Notes: generated from the sequence alone by a model not told the origin. A stretch of 64,000 nucleotides of DNA from an uncultured Lachnospiraceae bacterium (GCA_910585965.1 CAJUHH010000001.1:1-64000); one strand, 5' to 3'; numbered from the stretch's first letter, positions 18,494 to 27,938 are shown. Numbers and translations are program-made.

Positions 18494-18522
18494 ATAATAC
18501 CAAATGGCTCCCGGTTCGTCAA
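18494..18522 (-). promoter_or_regulatory. Promoter of the nucleoside operon
   Basis: Minus strand TTGACG, 17-base spacer, TATTAT. The 308-base gap between uvrC and the YczE-type gene holds this promoter, a palindrome, and the leader terminator, and no open reading frame that I can support. Confidence 0.75.
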
Positions 18523-18578
18523 GCCTTTTTTATGAATTTCCACAATATGACAGTTCGGGCATCCTGCCCCTCTTTCCC

Positions 18579-20447
18579 CTATTGGCCATCCGAATGAAAA
18601 AAACGATAAATCCCTTCCGCGATATGCTCCGGTATCTCCGGCACTTCCATCAGTTTCTCCACATCCGCCTCTTTCATTTCCTCAATGGATTTAAAATGCC
18701 GCATCAGCGCCTTTCTCCTGGCGGGCCCCACTCCCGGTATATCATCCAGCACAGACTTCACCTGATTTTTCCCCCGCAGGGAACGGTGGTATTCTATGGC
18801 GAAACGATGGGCTTCATCCTGCACCCTCGTAATCAGTTTAAATCCTTCCGAACTCCTGTCAATAGGAATTTCCCGGTTCTGGTAATAAAGCCCCCTCGTC
18901 CTGTGGTTATCGTCCTTCACCATCCCGCATACGGGAATATCGATACGCAATTCCTGCAGGACTTCCAGCGCGATATTAACCTGCCCTTTTCCACCATCCA
19001 TCAGAATCAGATCCGGGAACTTCGTAAAGCTTCCGAACTCCTTTTCCATCTCTTTCAGAGCCATCTCCTCCCGCTCTTCTATGCCATGCACGAATCTTCT
19101 CGTCAGCACTTCCTTCATGCAGGCATAATCGTCCGGCCCTGACACTGTCTTTATCTTAAACTTACGGTAATCGCTCCGCTTTGGCTTCCCCTTCTCATAA
19201 ACCACCATCGACCCTACATTGGCAAATCCGCTGATATTGGAAATATCATACGCCTCCATCCGATGGATGCCTTCCACGCCGATCAGAGCCGCGATCTCCT
19301 TTACCGCGCCGATCGTGCGCCCCTCTTCCCGTTTGATCTTCTCCTTATCCTGACTCAGCACAAGCGCTGCATTTTTTGCCGCCAGCTCCACCAGCTTCTC
19401 TTTGCTCCCTTTTTTCGGCACGCGGATGTAGACCCGGCTCCCCTTCCTTGCCGACAGCCATTTTTCCAGCACTTCGATGTCCTCGATCTCTTCCTGGATC
19501 ATCAGTTCCTTCGGAATAAACGGAGTCCCTGCGTAAAACTGTTTCACGAAATCGAGCAGCACCTGCTCCTTTTTATTTCCTGACACATGTGTCATATAAA
19601 AATGTTCCCGGCCGATCAGCTTCCCGTCCCTGATAAAAAATACCTGCACCACCGCGTCATTTTCGTCCAATGCCAAAGCGATAATATCTTTATCCTCCCC
19701 GCCGCTGTCGGTAATCTTCTGCTTCTGCGATACCTGCTTCACGCTATTGAATAAATCCCTATATTTGATTGCTTCTTCAAACTCTAAGTTTTCGGAAGCT
19801 TCTTTCATTTTCCGCTCTAGTTCTTTCAAAACGGGGCTGAAATTTCCGCTTAAAAAATCCAGGGCATGCCCCACTTCCTCCCTATATTCCTCCTGGGAAA
19901 TGGAACCCTGACAGGGCGCCATGCACTGTTTGATATGGTGGTTCAAACAGGGCCTGTCCTTCCCGGCCTCTTTCGGGAGATTCCTGTTGCATGTCCTGAG
20001 CATATAAAGCTTATTAATTAAATCAATCGTATCCTTCACAGCCGCCGCGCTCGTAAACGGGCCAAAATAACGGGACTTATCCTTTTTCATCTCCCGGGAA
20101 AGCATCACCCTCGGATACGCGTCCCCCAGCGTTACCTTGATATAAGGATAAGTCTTATCGTCCTTCAGCATCGTGTTATACCGGGGACTGTATTCCTTGA
20201 TCAGATTATTTTCCAGAACAAGGGCCTCCAGCTCGGAATCCGTAATGATATATTCGAACCGGGCGATCTGCGTCACCATCTTATCGATCTGCGGCCCTCT
20301 TCCTATATTTTTCCGAAAATAGGATCTGACGCGGTTATGCAGATTAATCGCCTTGCCGACATAAATAATCGTATCGTTCCCGTCATGCATAATATACACG
20401 CCCGGCTTTGCCGGCAGCTTTTTCAATTCTTCGTTAAAATCAAACAT
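18579..20447 (-). CDS. uvrC: UvrABC excinuclease subunit C
   Basis: A 622-residue UvrC of normal length. N-terminal GIY-YIG nuclease (PAKPGVYIMHDGNDTIIYVGKA), a central Cys-containing segment (LRTCNRNLPKEAGKDRPCLNHHIKQCMAPC), the UVR motif near residue 205 (EASENLEFEEAIKYRDL), the RNase H-like endonuclease domain (EAYDISNISGF, ILMDGGKGQVN), and a C-terminal helix-hairpin-helix (LDDIPGVGPARRKALMRHF). It makes the dual incision in nucleotide excision repair. It is 29 bases downstream of ftsH on the same strand. Confidence 0.97.
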   Translation of the reverse strand: MFDFNEELKKLPAKPGVYIMHDGNDTIIYVGKAINLHNRVRSYFRKNIGRGPQIDKMVTQIARFEYIITDSELEALVLENNLIKEYSPRYNTMLKDDKTYPYIKVTLGDAYPRVMLSREMKKDKSRYFGPFTSAAAVKDTIDLINKLYMLRTCNRNLPKEAGKDRPCLNHHIKQCMAPCQGSISQEEYREEVGHALDFLSGNFSPVLKELERKMKEASENLEFEEAIKYRDLFNSVKQVSQKQKITDSGGEDKDIIALALDENDAVVQVFFIRDGKLIGREHFYMTHVSGNKKEQVLLDFVKQFYAGTPFIPKELMIQEEIEDIEVLEKWLSARKGSRVYIRVPKKGSKEKLVELAAKNAALVLSQDKEKIKREEGRTIGAVKEIAALIGVEGIHRMEAYDISNISGFANVGSMVVYEKGKPKRSDYRKFKIKTVSGPDDYACMKEVLTRRFVHGIEEREEMALKEMEKEFGSFTKFPDLILMDGGKGQVNIALEVLQELRIDIPVCGMVKDDNHRTRGLYYQNREIPIDRSSEGFKLITRVQDEAHRFAIEYHRSLRGKNQVKSVLDDIPGVGPARRKALMRHFKSIEEMKEADVEKLMEVPEIPEHIAEGIYRFFHSDGQ

Positions 20448-20476
20448 ATCCGCGTTACTCCGTTATACCGTCACAT

Positions 20477-22795
20477 TCAAAAGCTTCCCGGCGTGTTGGA
20501 AAAACGTCCGAGCGCTCCATTCCCGGCTTCTGCCCGCTTCCGCTCTTCCTCCGTTGCCCCGGCATCTTTTCTGCCGTCGATTTCCACGCTTTCTTTTTCT
20601 CCGCCTTCCGCTGCAACATCCTCCTTTTTCCCAGGCAGGTCTCTGCCTTGCGGTCCTCCGCCTTGCAGATCTCTGCCTTGCAGTTCTCCGTCTTGCCGAT
20701 CTCTGCCTTGCGGTTCTTCGCCTTCCAGATTCCTTTCTTGCAGATCCTCTCCTTGCACATCCCCGCCCTGCGGTTCTCCGTCTTTCTCGGCCGGAAGCGC
20801 TGCATCGGTTTTCTTTTCTATCTCATTCTCTTCCTTCTCATTCTCTTCCGGCTCAGGAAGCCCCTTCTCCTCACGGAATATTTTCATAAATTCTTTTCCA
20901 GTGATCGTTTCTTTTTCAATCAAATGGGCCGCCAGCTTATCCATCAATTCCCTGTTCTCGGACAGAAGCTGTTTTGCCTCCTCATAGCATCCTTTCAGAA
21001 GGTTCATGACCTCTGTATCCACGTCCGCCGCCGTTACGTCGCTGCAGTTCAGCCGGGAGCCTCCTCCCAGATACTCATTCTCGATCGTAGCCAGCCCCAT
21101 CAGGCCGAATCGGTCGCTCATGCCGAAACGCGTCACCATATTCTTGGCAATATTCGTTGCTTTCTCAATATCGTTAGCCGCGCCGGTCGTCACCGTATCG
21201 AAAACGATCTCTTCCGCCGCCCGGCCTCCCAGATAGCCTACGAGCATATCATGGAGTTCTGCCTTCGTATTCAAATATTTTTCTTCCTCCGGCACTTGCA
21301 TCACATAGCCCAAAGCCCCCATCGTCCTCGGAACGATCGTGATCTTCTGCACCGGCTCTGAATTTTTCTGCAAAGCGCTGAGCAGGGCATGCCCCACTTC
21401 ATGGTAAGATACGATCTTCCGCTCCTCCTTGCTCATAATCCGGTCTTTCTTTTCCTTGCCTACCAATACCTGTTCCACCGCCTCGAACAGATCCTGCTGG
21501 CAGACATAATTTCTCCCCTTCTGCACCGCATTAATCGCCGCTTCGTTGATCATATTAGCCAGATCCGAGCCGACCGCCCCGCTGGTTGCCAGCGCTATCG
21601 CATCCAGATCCACGCTTTCATCCATCAAGACATCTTTGGCATGCACCTTAAGGATCTCCGATCTCCCTTTCAAATCCGGCTTATCCACAATAATCCTGCG
21701 GTCAAAACGTCCCGGGCGAAGGAGCGCCTTATCCAGAATCTCCGGCCGGTTTGTAGCGCCCAGGATCAAAACCCCCTTGGAAGTATCGAAGCCATCCATT
21801 TCGGACAAAAGCTGGTTCAACGTCTGTTCCCTCTCCTCGTTTCCTCCCCCAAACTTGCTGTCGCGGCTCCGCCCGATAGCATCAATCTCATCAATAAATA
21901 CAATACAAGGCGCATTCTTCGTCGCTTCCTTAAACAAATCCCTTACCCGGGAAGCACCGACGCCTACATACATTTCAATAAAATCCGAACCTGTCAGCGA
22001 GAAAAACGGCACATGCGCCTCTCCTGCCACCGCCTTTGCCAGCAATGTCTTGCCCGTTCCGGGAGGTCCTACCAGCAACGCGCCTTTTGGCAGTTTCGCG
22101 CCGATTTTCGCATATCTTCCCGGATTGTGGAGAAAGTCAACGACCTCCTGCAGGGATTCCTTCGCTTCGTCCTCCCCTGCCACATCTTTAAAGCTTACTC
22201 CCGTCTCTTTTTCCACATATACTTTCGCGTTGCTCTTCCCGATGCCCATGACACCGCCGCCGCTCTTCGCCATACGCCGGAATAAAAGACTTAAAATAAG
22301 CCATAAAAGAAGCATCGGAGCTATATAAGTGAGAATAATCGAAAGAATCATTCCTGAACTGTCAGGGACTACCCCTTTCACATCCACATCATTTTCCAGA
22401 AGACGCTGGGTCAGGCTTTCGTCCTGGATCTTCCCCGTGTAGTAAGTAACCGTCACGCCATACCCATACAGTCCATGGGCGCTTTCCTGCTTTTTCGGTT
22501 TGATGGAAATACGGTCCGACTCAATCTGCACGCTGTCTATTTCGCCGTTTTCTACCATCTCGATAAATTCGTTATAAGTGATCTCCCTTTCCGTGTTGCC
22601 TGTCATGGCTTTCATAAAATAGCTCATGCAGAAAAGCGTGATCAGGGAAGCGACAAGCAGCAGCAGGATGCTCTGCTTCTTCGGATTCTCCCCATTGCCG
22701 CCCGGCCCTTTATTCCCGTTATTATTTTGATTCCCTCCACGATTGCCGTTGTTATAACCGCCCCCATCGTATTGGTTTAAATTATTATTATCCAT
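20477..22795 (-). CDS. ftsH: ATP-dependent zinc metalloprotease FtsH, extended tail
   Basis: A 772-residue membrane-bound AAA+ protease that degrades misfolded and regulatory membrane proteins. Asn/Gly-rich N-terminus, two membrane segments, AAA domain with Walker A GPPGTGKT and Walker B CIVFIDEID, second region of homology ATNRPEILDKALLRPGRFDR, and the zinc site HEVGH. The start at 22795 follows TAGGAGT; an upstream ATG at 22822 lacks spacing. FtsH is usually about 610-700 residues. Here the C-terminus carries ten tandem pentapeptides (20627-20776) and a charged end. The catalytic core is complete. Confidence 0.96.
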   Translation of the reverse strand: MDNNNLNQYDGGGYNNGNRGGNQNNNGNKGPGGNGENPKKQSILLLLVASLITLFCMSYFMKAMTGNTEREITYNEFIEMVENGEIDSVQIESDRISIKPKKQESAHGLYGYGVTVTYYTGKIQDESLTQRLLENDVDVKGVVPDSSGMILSIILTYIAPMLLLWLILSLLFRRMAKSGGGVMGIGKSNAKVYVEKETGVSFKDVAGEDEAKESLQEVVDFLHNPGRYAKIGAKLPKGALLVGPPGTGKTLLAKAVAGEAHVPFFSLTGSDFIEMYVGVGASRVRDLFKEATKNAPCIVFIDEIDAIGRSRDSKFGGGNEEREQTLNQLLSEMDGFDTSKGVLILGATNRPEILDKALLRPGRFDRRIIVDKPDLKGRSEILKVHAKDVLMDESVDLDAIALATSGAVGSDLANMINEAAINAVQKGRNYVCQQDLFEAVEQVLVGKEKKDRIMSKEERKIVSYHEVGHALLSALQKNSEPVQKITIVPRTMGALGYVMQVPEEEKYLNTKAELHDMLVGYLGGRAAEEIVFDTVTTGAANDIEKATNIAKNMVTRFGMSDRFGLMGLATIENEYLGGGSRLNCSDVTAADVDTEVMNLLKGCYEEAKQLLSENRELMDKLAAHLIEKETITGKEFMKIFREEKGLPEPEENEKEENEIEKKTDAALPAEKDGEPQGGDVQGEDLQERNLEGEEPQGRDRQDGELQGRDLQGGGPQGRDLPGKKEDVAAEGGEKESVEIDGRKDAGATEEERKRAEAGNGALGRFSNTPGSF
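20627..20776 (-). repeat. 15-bp tandem repeat coding for ten pentapeptides in FtsH
   Basis: Ten consecutive 15-bp units in the ftsH frame, encoding units such as EPQGG, DLQER, EPQGR, ELQGR, DLQGG, GPQGR and DLPGK. Consensus is roughly [DE]-[LP]-Q-G-x. The DNA repeats are imperfect, as expected for an older expansion under coding constraint. The spacing resembles pentapeptide-repeat proteins but the A(D/N)LXX consensus is not fully met. Confidence 0.85.
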
Positions 22796-22841
22796 AATGA
22801 CTCCTACGTATCTTTTTTTCATCCTTTCAGTCGCTTATTCC

Positions 22842-22870
22842 ATTATAGGGACTGGGTTTTGATAAATCAA
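22842..22870 (-). promoter_or_regulatory. Promoter of ftsH
   Basis: Minus strand TTGATT, 17-base spacer, TATAAT, 47 bases before the ftsH start. The divergent pyrG side has a TATAAT at 22959-22964 with no clear -35. Confidence 0.7.
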
Positions 22871-23011
22871 TAAGATATTTATGAAAATATTTTTCCATGT
22901 ATAAAAGATTTCTAAATTTTTTTTATGGAAACTCTGGATTTTTAAGCCTTACTCATTGTATAATACATAAGTTGTTTTATTTTTCAGCATCTGAACAGGG
23001 GGAGAAGAAAA

Positions 23012-24619
23012 ATGCCAGTCAAATACGTATTTGTAACGGGCGGGGTTGTTTCCGGTCTCGGAAAAGGAATTACCGCCGCATCTCTTGGAAGATTATTAAA
23101 AGCCCGGGGCTATAAAGTAACCATGCAGAAATTCGATCCATATATCAATATCGATCCCGGAACCATGAACCCGATACAGCACGGCGAAGTTTTTGTCACC
23201 GACGACGGAACGGAAACCGATCTGGATCTTGGGCATTACGAAAGATTTATTGATGAAAACCTTGGCATCAACTCTAACGTCACCACCGGCAAAATTTATT
23301 GGTCCGTCCTGCAAAAAGAACGCCGGGGCGACTACGGCGGCGGAACGGTCCAGGTAATCCCCCATATCACGAACGAAATCAAAAGCCGATTTTACCGAAA
23401 CTATACAGATCCTGACATGAGAATCGCCATTATCGAAGTCGGAGGCACGGTCGGAGATATCGAAAGCCAGCCCTTCCTGGAAGCCATCCGCCAGTTCCAG
23501 CATGAAGCCGGGCGGGAAAATGTCATTTTGATCCATGTCACCCTGATCCCTTACCTGAAGGCTTCCCAGGAAATGAAAACCAAGCCGACCCAGGCCAGCG
23601 TCAAGGAACTGCAGGGCATGGGCATCCGACCCGACATTATTGTCTGCCGGAGCGAATATCCTTTGGATCAGGGTATCAAAGATAAAATCGCGCTGTTCTG
23701 CAATGTGCCAAGCGACCACGTATTGCAGAACCTTGATGTAGAATACCTTTACGAAGCTCCCTTAGCGATGGAGAAAGAGCGCCTGGCACACGTTGCCTGT
23801 GAATGTCTCCATCTCCCCTGCCCGGAGCCGGATCTTACGGACTGGATTTCCATGGTGGAGGCGCTGCGCTCCCCTTCCGGGGAAGTCACGGTCGCCCTTG
23901 TCGGCAAATATATCCAGCTGCACGATGCCTACATCAGCGTAGTGGAAGCGCTGAAGCACGGCGGCATTTCCAACCGCGTCACCGTCAATATCCAATGGGT
24001 GGACTCGGAAACCGTCACTGCCGATAATGCGGAAGAAATCCTGCACCATGCAGACGGCATCCTCGTCCCCGGCGGTTTCGGCGACAGGGGCATAGACGGC
24101 AAAATCCAGGCCATTTCCTATGCCCGGACCCATAAGATCCCGTTCCTCGGGCTTTGCCTCGGCATGCAGCTTTCCATCGTTGAGTATGCACGGAATGTCA
24201 TCGGTTATCACGATGCCCACAGCGTAGAGCTGAATCCCCATACCACCCACCCGGTCATCGCCCTCATGCCCGACCAGAACGGCGTGGAAGACATCGGAGG
24301 CACTTTGCGCCTCGGTTCCTGCCCCTGTGTATTGGACAAAACCTCCAAAGCCTATGCTTTATACGGGGAGGAAACGATCTGCGAACGACACAGGCATCGT
24401 TATGAAGTCAATAACGATTACCGGGCGGTACTGATTGAAAACGGCATGAAGTTATCCGGCCTTTCCCCCGACGGACGCATTGTTGAAATATGCGAAATAC
24501 CGGATCACCCCTTCTTTGTCGCCACCCAGGCCCACCCGGAGCTGAAATCAAGGCCAAACAGACCGCACCCCTTATTCAAGGGTTTTATTGCGGCGGCCAA
24601 AAAGAAACATGAGGATTAG
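23012..24619 (+). CDS. pyrG: CTP synthase
   Basis: A 535-residue CTP synthase of standard length: N-terminal amidoligase domain (KYVFVTGGVVSGLGKGITAASLG with the P-loop-like motif, VGGTVGDIES) and C-terminal class I glutamine amidotransferase (GLCLGMQLS with the catalytic Cys, and the His/Glu pair in ATQAHPELKSRP). It makes CTP from UTP, glutamine and ATP. GGGGGAGAAG precedes the start. It is followed after six bases by the DUF1846 gene, so they are probably co-transcribed. Confidence 0.97.
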   Translation: MPVKYVFVTGGVVSGLGKGITAASLGRLLKARGYKVTMQKFDPYINIDPGTMNPIQHGEVFVTDDGTETDLDLGHYERFIDENLGINSNVTTGKIYWSVLQKERRGDYGGGTVQVIPHITNEIKSRFYRNYTDPDMRIAIIEVGGTVGDIESQPFLEAIRQFQHEAGRENVILIHVTLIPYLKASQEMKTKPTQASVKELQGMGIRPDIIVCRSEYPLDQGIKDKIALFCNVPSDHVLQNLDVEYLYEAPLAMEKERLAHVACECLHLPCPEPDLTDWISMVEALRSPSGEVTVALVGKYIQLHDAYISVVEALKHGGISNRVTVNIQWVDSETVTADNAEEILHHADGILVPGGFGDRGIDGKIQAISYARTHKIPFLGLCLGMQLSIVEYARNVIGYHDAHSVELNPHTTHPVIALMPDQNGVEDIGGTLRLGSCPCVLDKTSKAYALYGEETICERHRHRYEVNNDYRAVLIENGMKLSGLSPDGRIVEICEIPDHPFFVATQAHPELKSRPNRPHPLFKGFIAAAKKKHED

Positions 24620-24625
24620 CATCAT

Positions 24626-26107
24626 ATGAATTCAGGATTTGACAACGACACTTACTTAAAATTACAATCGGAACATATTAGAAAAAGAATTGCCCAATTC
24701 GGGAATAAACTATATTTGGAGTTCGGGGGAAAGCTGTTTGACGATTACCATGCTTCCCGCGTCCTTCCCGGTTTCCAGCCGGACAGCAAACTGAAAATGC
24801 TTCTCCAGCTCAAGGAGCAGGCAGAAATTATTATCGCCATCAGCGCCGATGCGATCGAGAAAAATAAAATGCGGGGAGATCTCGGCATCACCTATGACAT
24901 GGACGTGCTTCGTTTGATTGATGCGTTCCGTTCCATGGATTTATACGTGGGAAGCGTAGTGATTACCCAATACTCCGGCCAGTCGGCCGCCGACCATTTC
25001 CGCAAGCGCCTGTCGCTTCTTGGAATTCGGTCTTACCTACATTATATCATCGAAGGCTATCCCAGCAATATCGCCCACATTGTCAGCGATGAAGGCTATG
25101 GAAAAAACGATTATATTGAGACAAGCAAACCATTGGTAATTATCACCGCCCCCGGCCCTGGGAGCGGAAAGATGGCGACCTGCCTTTCCCAGCTGTACCA
25201 TGAACACAAAAGGGGCATTACGGCTGGCTATGCCAAATTCGAGACTTTTCCGATCTGGAACCTGCCTTTGCGCCATCCGGTCAACATCGCCTATGAAGCG
25301 GCCACTGCGGACTTAAACGATGTCAATATGATCGACCCTTTCCATTTGGAAGCCTACGGGGAAACCGCTGTAAACTATAACAGGGATATCGAAATATTCC
25401 CCGTCCTGAACGCCATATTCGAACAGATTCTGGGCAACAGCCCTTATAAGTCCCCTACGGACATGGGCGTAAATATGGCGGGAAAATGCATCATCGACGA
25501 TGAAATATGCCGGGAAGCATCCAAACAGGAAATCATACGCCGGTATTACCAGGCATTGTACGACCAGAAAAAAGACGTAATAGGTTCCAAAGAAACCGTA
25601 TATAAACTGGAACTTCTGATGCAGCAGGCTTCCATTACGGCAGAAGACCGCAAGGTCATCCCTGCCGCCATGATGCGCCAGGAAAATACGGGCCATCCCG
25701 CAGCGGCAATCCAGCTGCCGGACGGGCAGATCATCACCGGAAGAACTTCCGACCTTCTCGGAGCTTCTGCCGCCGTCCTGCTCAACGCCCTGAAAACACT
25801 TGGCGGCATCGACCATGACCGCCATCTCGTATCAAGGTCGGCCATCGAACCTATCCAGACATTAAAAACCAGCTATCTTGGCAGCCGCAACCCGCGGCTC
25901 CATACGGATGAAATATTAATCGCCCTCTCGATCAGCGCTGCCGCCGACGATGCTGCCAAACTGGCCTTAAGCCAGCTTCCGAAGCTTAAAGGCTGTGAAG
26001 TCCACTCCACAGTTATCCTTTCTTCCGTGGATGAGAAGACCTTCCGGCGGCTCGGCATGCACTTGACGAGCGAACCGGCTTATGAGACGAATTCGATGTT
26101 TCATTGA
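24626..26107 (+). CDS. DUF1846 family protein
   Basis: A 493-residue cytoplasmic protein matching the DUF1846 family by length and by motifs such as QSEHIRKRIAQFGNKLYLEFGGKLFDDYHASRVLPGF and VIITAPGPGSGKMATCLSQLYHE, a glycine-rich nucleotide-binding-like loop. No biochemical role is firmly known for the family. It follows pyrG closely, which hints at nucleotide metabolism but proves nothing. The gene is intact. Confidence 0.88.
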   Translation: MNSGFDNDTYLKLQSEHIRKRIAQFGNKLYLEFGGKLFDDYHASRVLPGFQPDSKLKMLLQLKEQAEIIIAISADAIEKNKMRGDLGITYDMDVLRLIDAFRSMDLYVGSVVITQYSGQSAADHFRKRLSLLGIRSYLHYIIEGYPSNIAHIVSDEGYGKNDYIETSKPLVIITAPGPGSGKMATCLSQLYHEHKRGITAGYAKFETFPIWNLPLRHPVNIAYEAATADLNDVNMIDPFHLEAYGETAVNYNRDIEIFPVLNAIFEQILGNSPYKSPTDMGVNMAGKCIIDDEICREASKQEIIRRYYQALYDQKKDVIGSKETVYKLELLMQQASITAEDRKVIPAAMMRQENTGHPAAAIQLPDGQIITGRTSDLLGASAAVLLNALKTLGGIDHDRHLVSRSAIEPIQTLKTSYLGSRNPRLHTDEILIALSISAAADDAAKLALSQLPKLKGCEVHSTVILSSVDEKTFRRLGMHLTSEPAYETNSMFH

Positions 26108-26141
26108 TGCTAATATTTATGCAGACAATCCGTAGAACGAT

Positions 26142-26179
26142 AATTGAGAGGAACAGAATCTATTCTGCTCCTCTCAATT
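26142..26179. terminator. Inverted repeat between convergent genes
   Basis: Arms of 11 bp (AATTGAGAGGA / TCCTCTCAATT) with an inner AGAAT/ATTCT pair form one long hairpin. It spans the last bases of the broken ptuB-like gene and lies 34 bases after the DUF1846 stop. Neither side has a good T-run, so bidirectional termination is plausible but not certain. Confidence 0.5.
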
Positions 26180-26613
26180 CACTTTGTGACTCTCTGTTAT
26201 CCATCGCTGACATCATCGACTCCAAATACCAGATCAGAATTCCCACATAAGGTGTCTTGGGATTGGTTTCTGCTTGAAAGCCTTTTAAAATACCAGAACA
26301 ATAGGCCGCATCGATCTTCCCATCTGACGTATATGTAATCGATGTTAGCGTTTCTGGTCTGCACGGATTTACCTTCCTGAATTCAGCATTTCCTTTATGC
26401 CCATCGCATGTCAGATCGGATATTGTCCGGCTTCCGTGCGGCCCTCTGTTCCCATGGCATACAGCGACAAAATTATGATAATCAAGCCCTTGCCCTATAT
26501 TTCTCCCATCACCAGGGCTACGCGCCACCATATGTTCCACAATAATTGGTGTTATTACAGGATCCACATCCTGACGCGGAATCCGGCTCGCTTCTCTTTT
26601 GAATTGCTATCAT
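26160..26613 (-). pseudogene. Broken HNH nuclease (TIGR02646 / PtuB-like)
   Basis: The start ATG at 26613 overlaps the stop of the ATPase gene (ATGA) and reads MIAIQKRSEPDSA, the usual opening of the TIGR02646 HNH family that partners Septu-type ATPases. After about 14 codons the frame closes. The family core resumes one frame over: IVEHMVARSPGD, GQGLDYHNFVAVCHGNRG, LTCDGHKGNAEFRKVNP and ITYTSDGKIDA. The segment that should hold the first CxxC zinc pair, some 50 residues, is missing. So the gene has an internal deletion with frameshift. The HNH histidine and the second zinc half-site remain in the downstream frame, which could start at a GTG, but nuclease activity is doubtful. Confidence 0.75.
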
Positions 26614-27923
26614 TTCTGTCCTCCGCGTATACGTTCCAGCTTTAGTTTCACACGGCATCCGGCCACCTCCGGGTCATGGTAATCCCGCAATTGATCAATT
26701 TGATCCAATATCTGTTCTGCCGATTTGAATTCTTTCTTTTCCAGCAAGCCATAAAAACTCTTGAACAATTTTGAAACTTCCGGCGGCCGCTCCGTCACTC
26801 CCATTATCTCATTTAAAACAGCATTGGCCTCCTTGCCATAAACCTGGCTGCCTGCATTCATAAGCTGATAGTCTTTTAGAATAATCAAATTCTCGCTCTT
26901 CACCGACTGGATCACCGCCGGTGCATGTGTCGTGACAATAAACTGCACTTTAGGAAAAATATTTGTCAAGTCATGGATAACACGCTGCTGCCAGGCCGGA
27001 TGCAGATGCAGATCCACTTCATCAAGCAAAACAATTCCATCCGTTTCCGATAATACACGCTCCGACAGCTGCGGATTCAAGACAGCCATTCGATAAGCAA
27101 TATCTGCAATAAGGCTGATCGTCCCTTTATATCCATCGCTCAACTGATTCAGCGGAATTTTTACCTTTCCTTCCTTTTCGTCCTGGTAAATAATAACAAT
27201 TTCCGATGTATCCGAATCCAATTTCACTTTTACATCTGTAATGCCTGTCATGAGTGCAAAGCAACGTTCCATCGCACCCCTGACGGCAGAAAATTCAGGG
27301 CTGGGATTTTTCTCCTCCCGATCATGCCTCGCCATCTTTCCAAACCAATTCATCATCAGCTTTACGTTTGCCGTTCCGTCTAAACAATCAATGTACCCAT
27401 TGGTTCTCGTATTTTTCTTAAAAGTATCATTTTTCTTTTCCCGGTGGTAATCCCACATACGGCCGGTTCCATAATATGCTATAATCGGAAGAATAAGGGA
27501 TGCGTCCCCATTCATCAATTTTTGCCGATAGGTTCCTGAAATGTCGGTCATTTCTCTTGCATCCACTACTGTCGTTTTTCCGTTTTCACCGTTTAACGCC
27601 CGCATCCACGGAATCTCTTTCCCGTCAATATTTCCATATGCAAACACCTCTACGGGATATTGCGGCTGTACGTCGATCACGCTTCCCATTGGATAATATT
27701 TATTATGCGCATCTCTTTTATATATCGCTTTCGACTTTATTCCGTCAAAATAATACAATAAAGTCCCGGCGGCCACAGCCGCCGCTTCCAAAACCGTCGT
27801 TTTACCAGCTCCATTTGCCCCAACAATTACCGTCAGCCTATCGTGAAATTCTACTTTTAACTCTTCAAAGCACCTGAAATTATGCAATACCAATTGTTTC
27901 AAATTCACCCCATACACTTCCAA
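26610..27923 (-). CDS. RecF/SMC-like AAA ATPase, Septu PtuA-like
   Basis: A 437-residue ATPase. Walker A (GANGAGKTTVL, about residues 35-45) follows the NFRCFEELKVEFHDRLTVIVG strand typical of RecF/OLD-like proteins. The C-terminal third has LSDGYKGTISLIADIAYRM as the signature-like motif, IVLLDEVDLHLHPAWQ as Walker B, and the switch histidine in VTTHAPAVI. It is coupled to a TIGR02646 HNH gene, the arrangement of the Septu anti-phage system. The annotated frame opens with TTG at 27923; GTG at 27908 (reading VNLKQLVLHNF) fits the family N-terminus better. The ATPase itself looks intact although its partner is broken. Confidence 0.82.
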   Translation of the reverse strand: MEVYGVNLKQLVLHNFRCFEELKVEFHDRLTVIVGANGAGKTTVLEAAAVAAGTLLYYFDGIKSKAIYKRDAHNKYYPMGSVIDVQPQYPVEVFAYGNIDGKEIPWMRALNGENGKTTVVDAREMTDISGTYRQKLMNGDASLILPIIAYYGTGRMWDYHREKKNDTFKKNTRTNGYIDCLDGTANVKLMMNWFGKMARHDREEKNPSPEFSAVRGAMERCFALMTGITDVKVKLDSDTSEIVIIYQDEKEGKVKIPLNQLSDGYKGTISLIADIAYRMAVLNPQLSERVLSETDGIVLLDEVDLHLHPAWQQRVIHDLTNIFPKVQFIVTTHAPAVIQSVKSENLIILKDYQLMNAGSQVYGKEANAVLNEIMGVTERPPEVSKLFKSFYGLLEKKEFKSAEQILDQIDQLRDYHDPEVAGCRVKLKLERIRGGQK

Positions 27924-27938
27924 TCGCTTTCCATTTCC

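Noticed and set aside
18335..18522. Purine riboswitch in the nucleoside operon leader
   Set aside because: The conserved core and loop-loop pairing of the purine aptamer are not found; reported instead as an unclassified leader.
20455..20987. Open frames on both strands in the FtsH tail region rich in Ser/Leu/Pro
   Set aside because: They are by-products of the 15-bp repeat being free of stops in several frames; no ribosome binding sites or domains.
23096..25825. Long antisense frames across pyrG and the DUF1846 gene
   Set aside because: Shadow frames with no recognisable domains or start signals.
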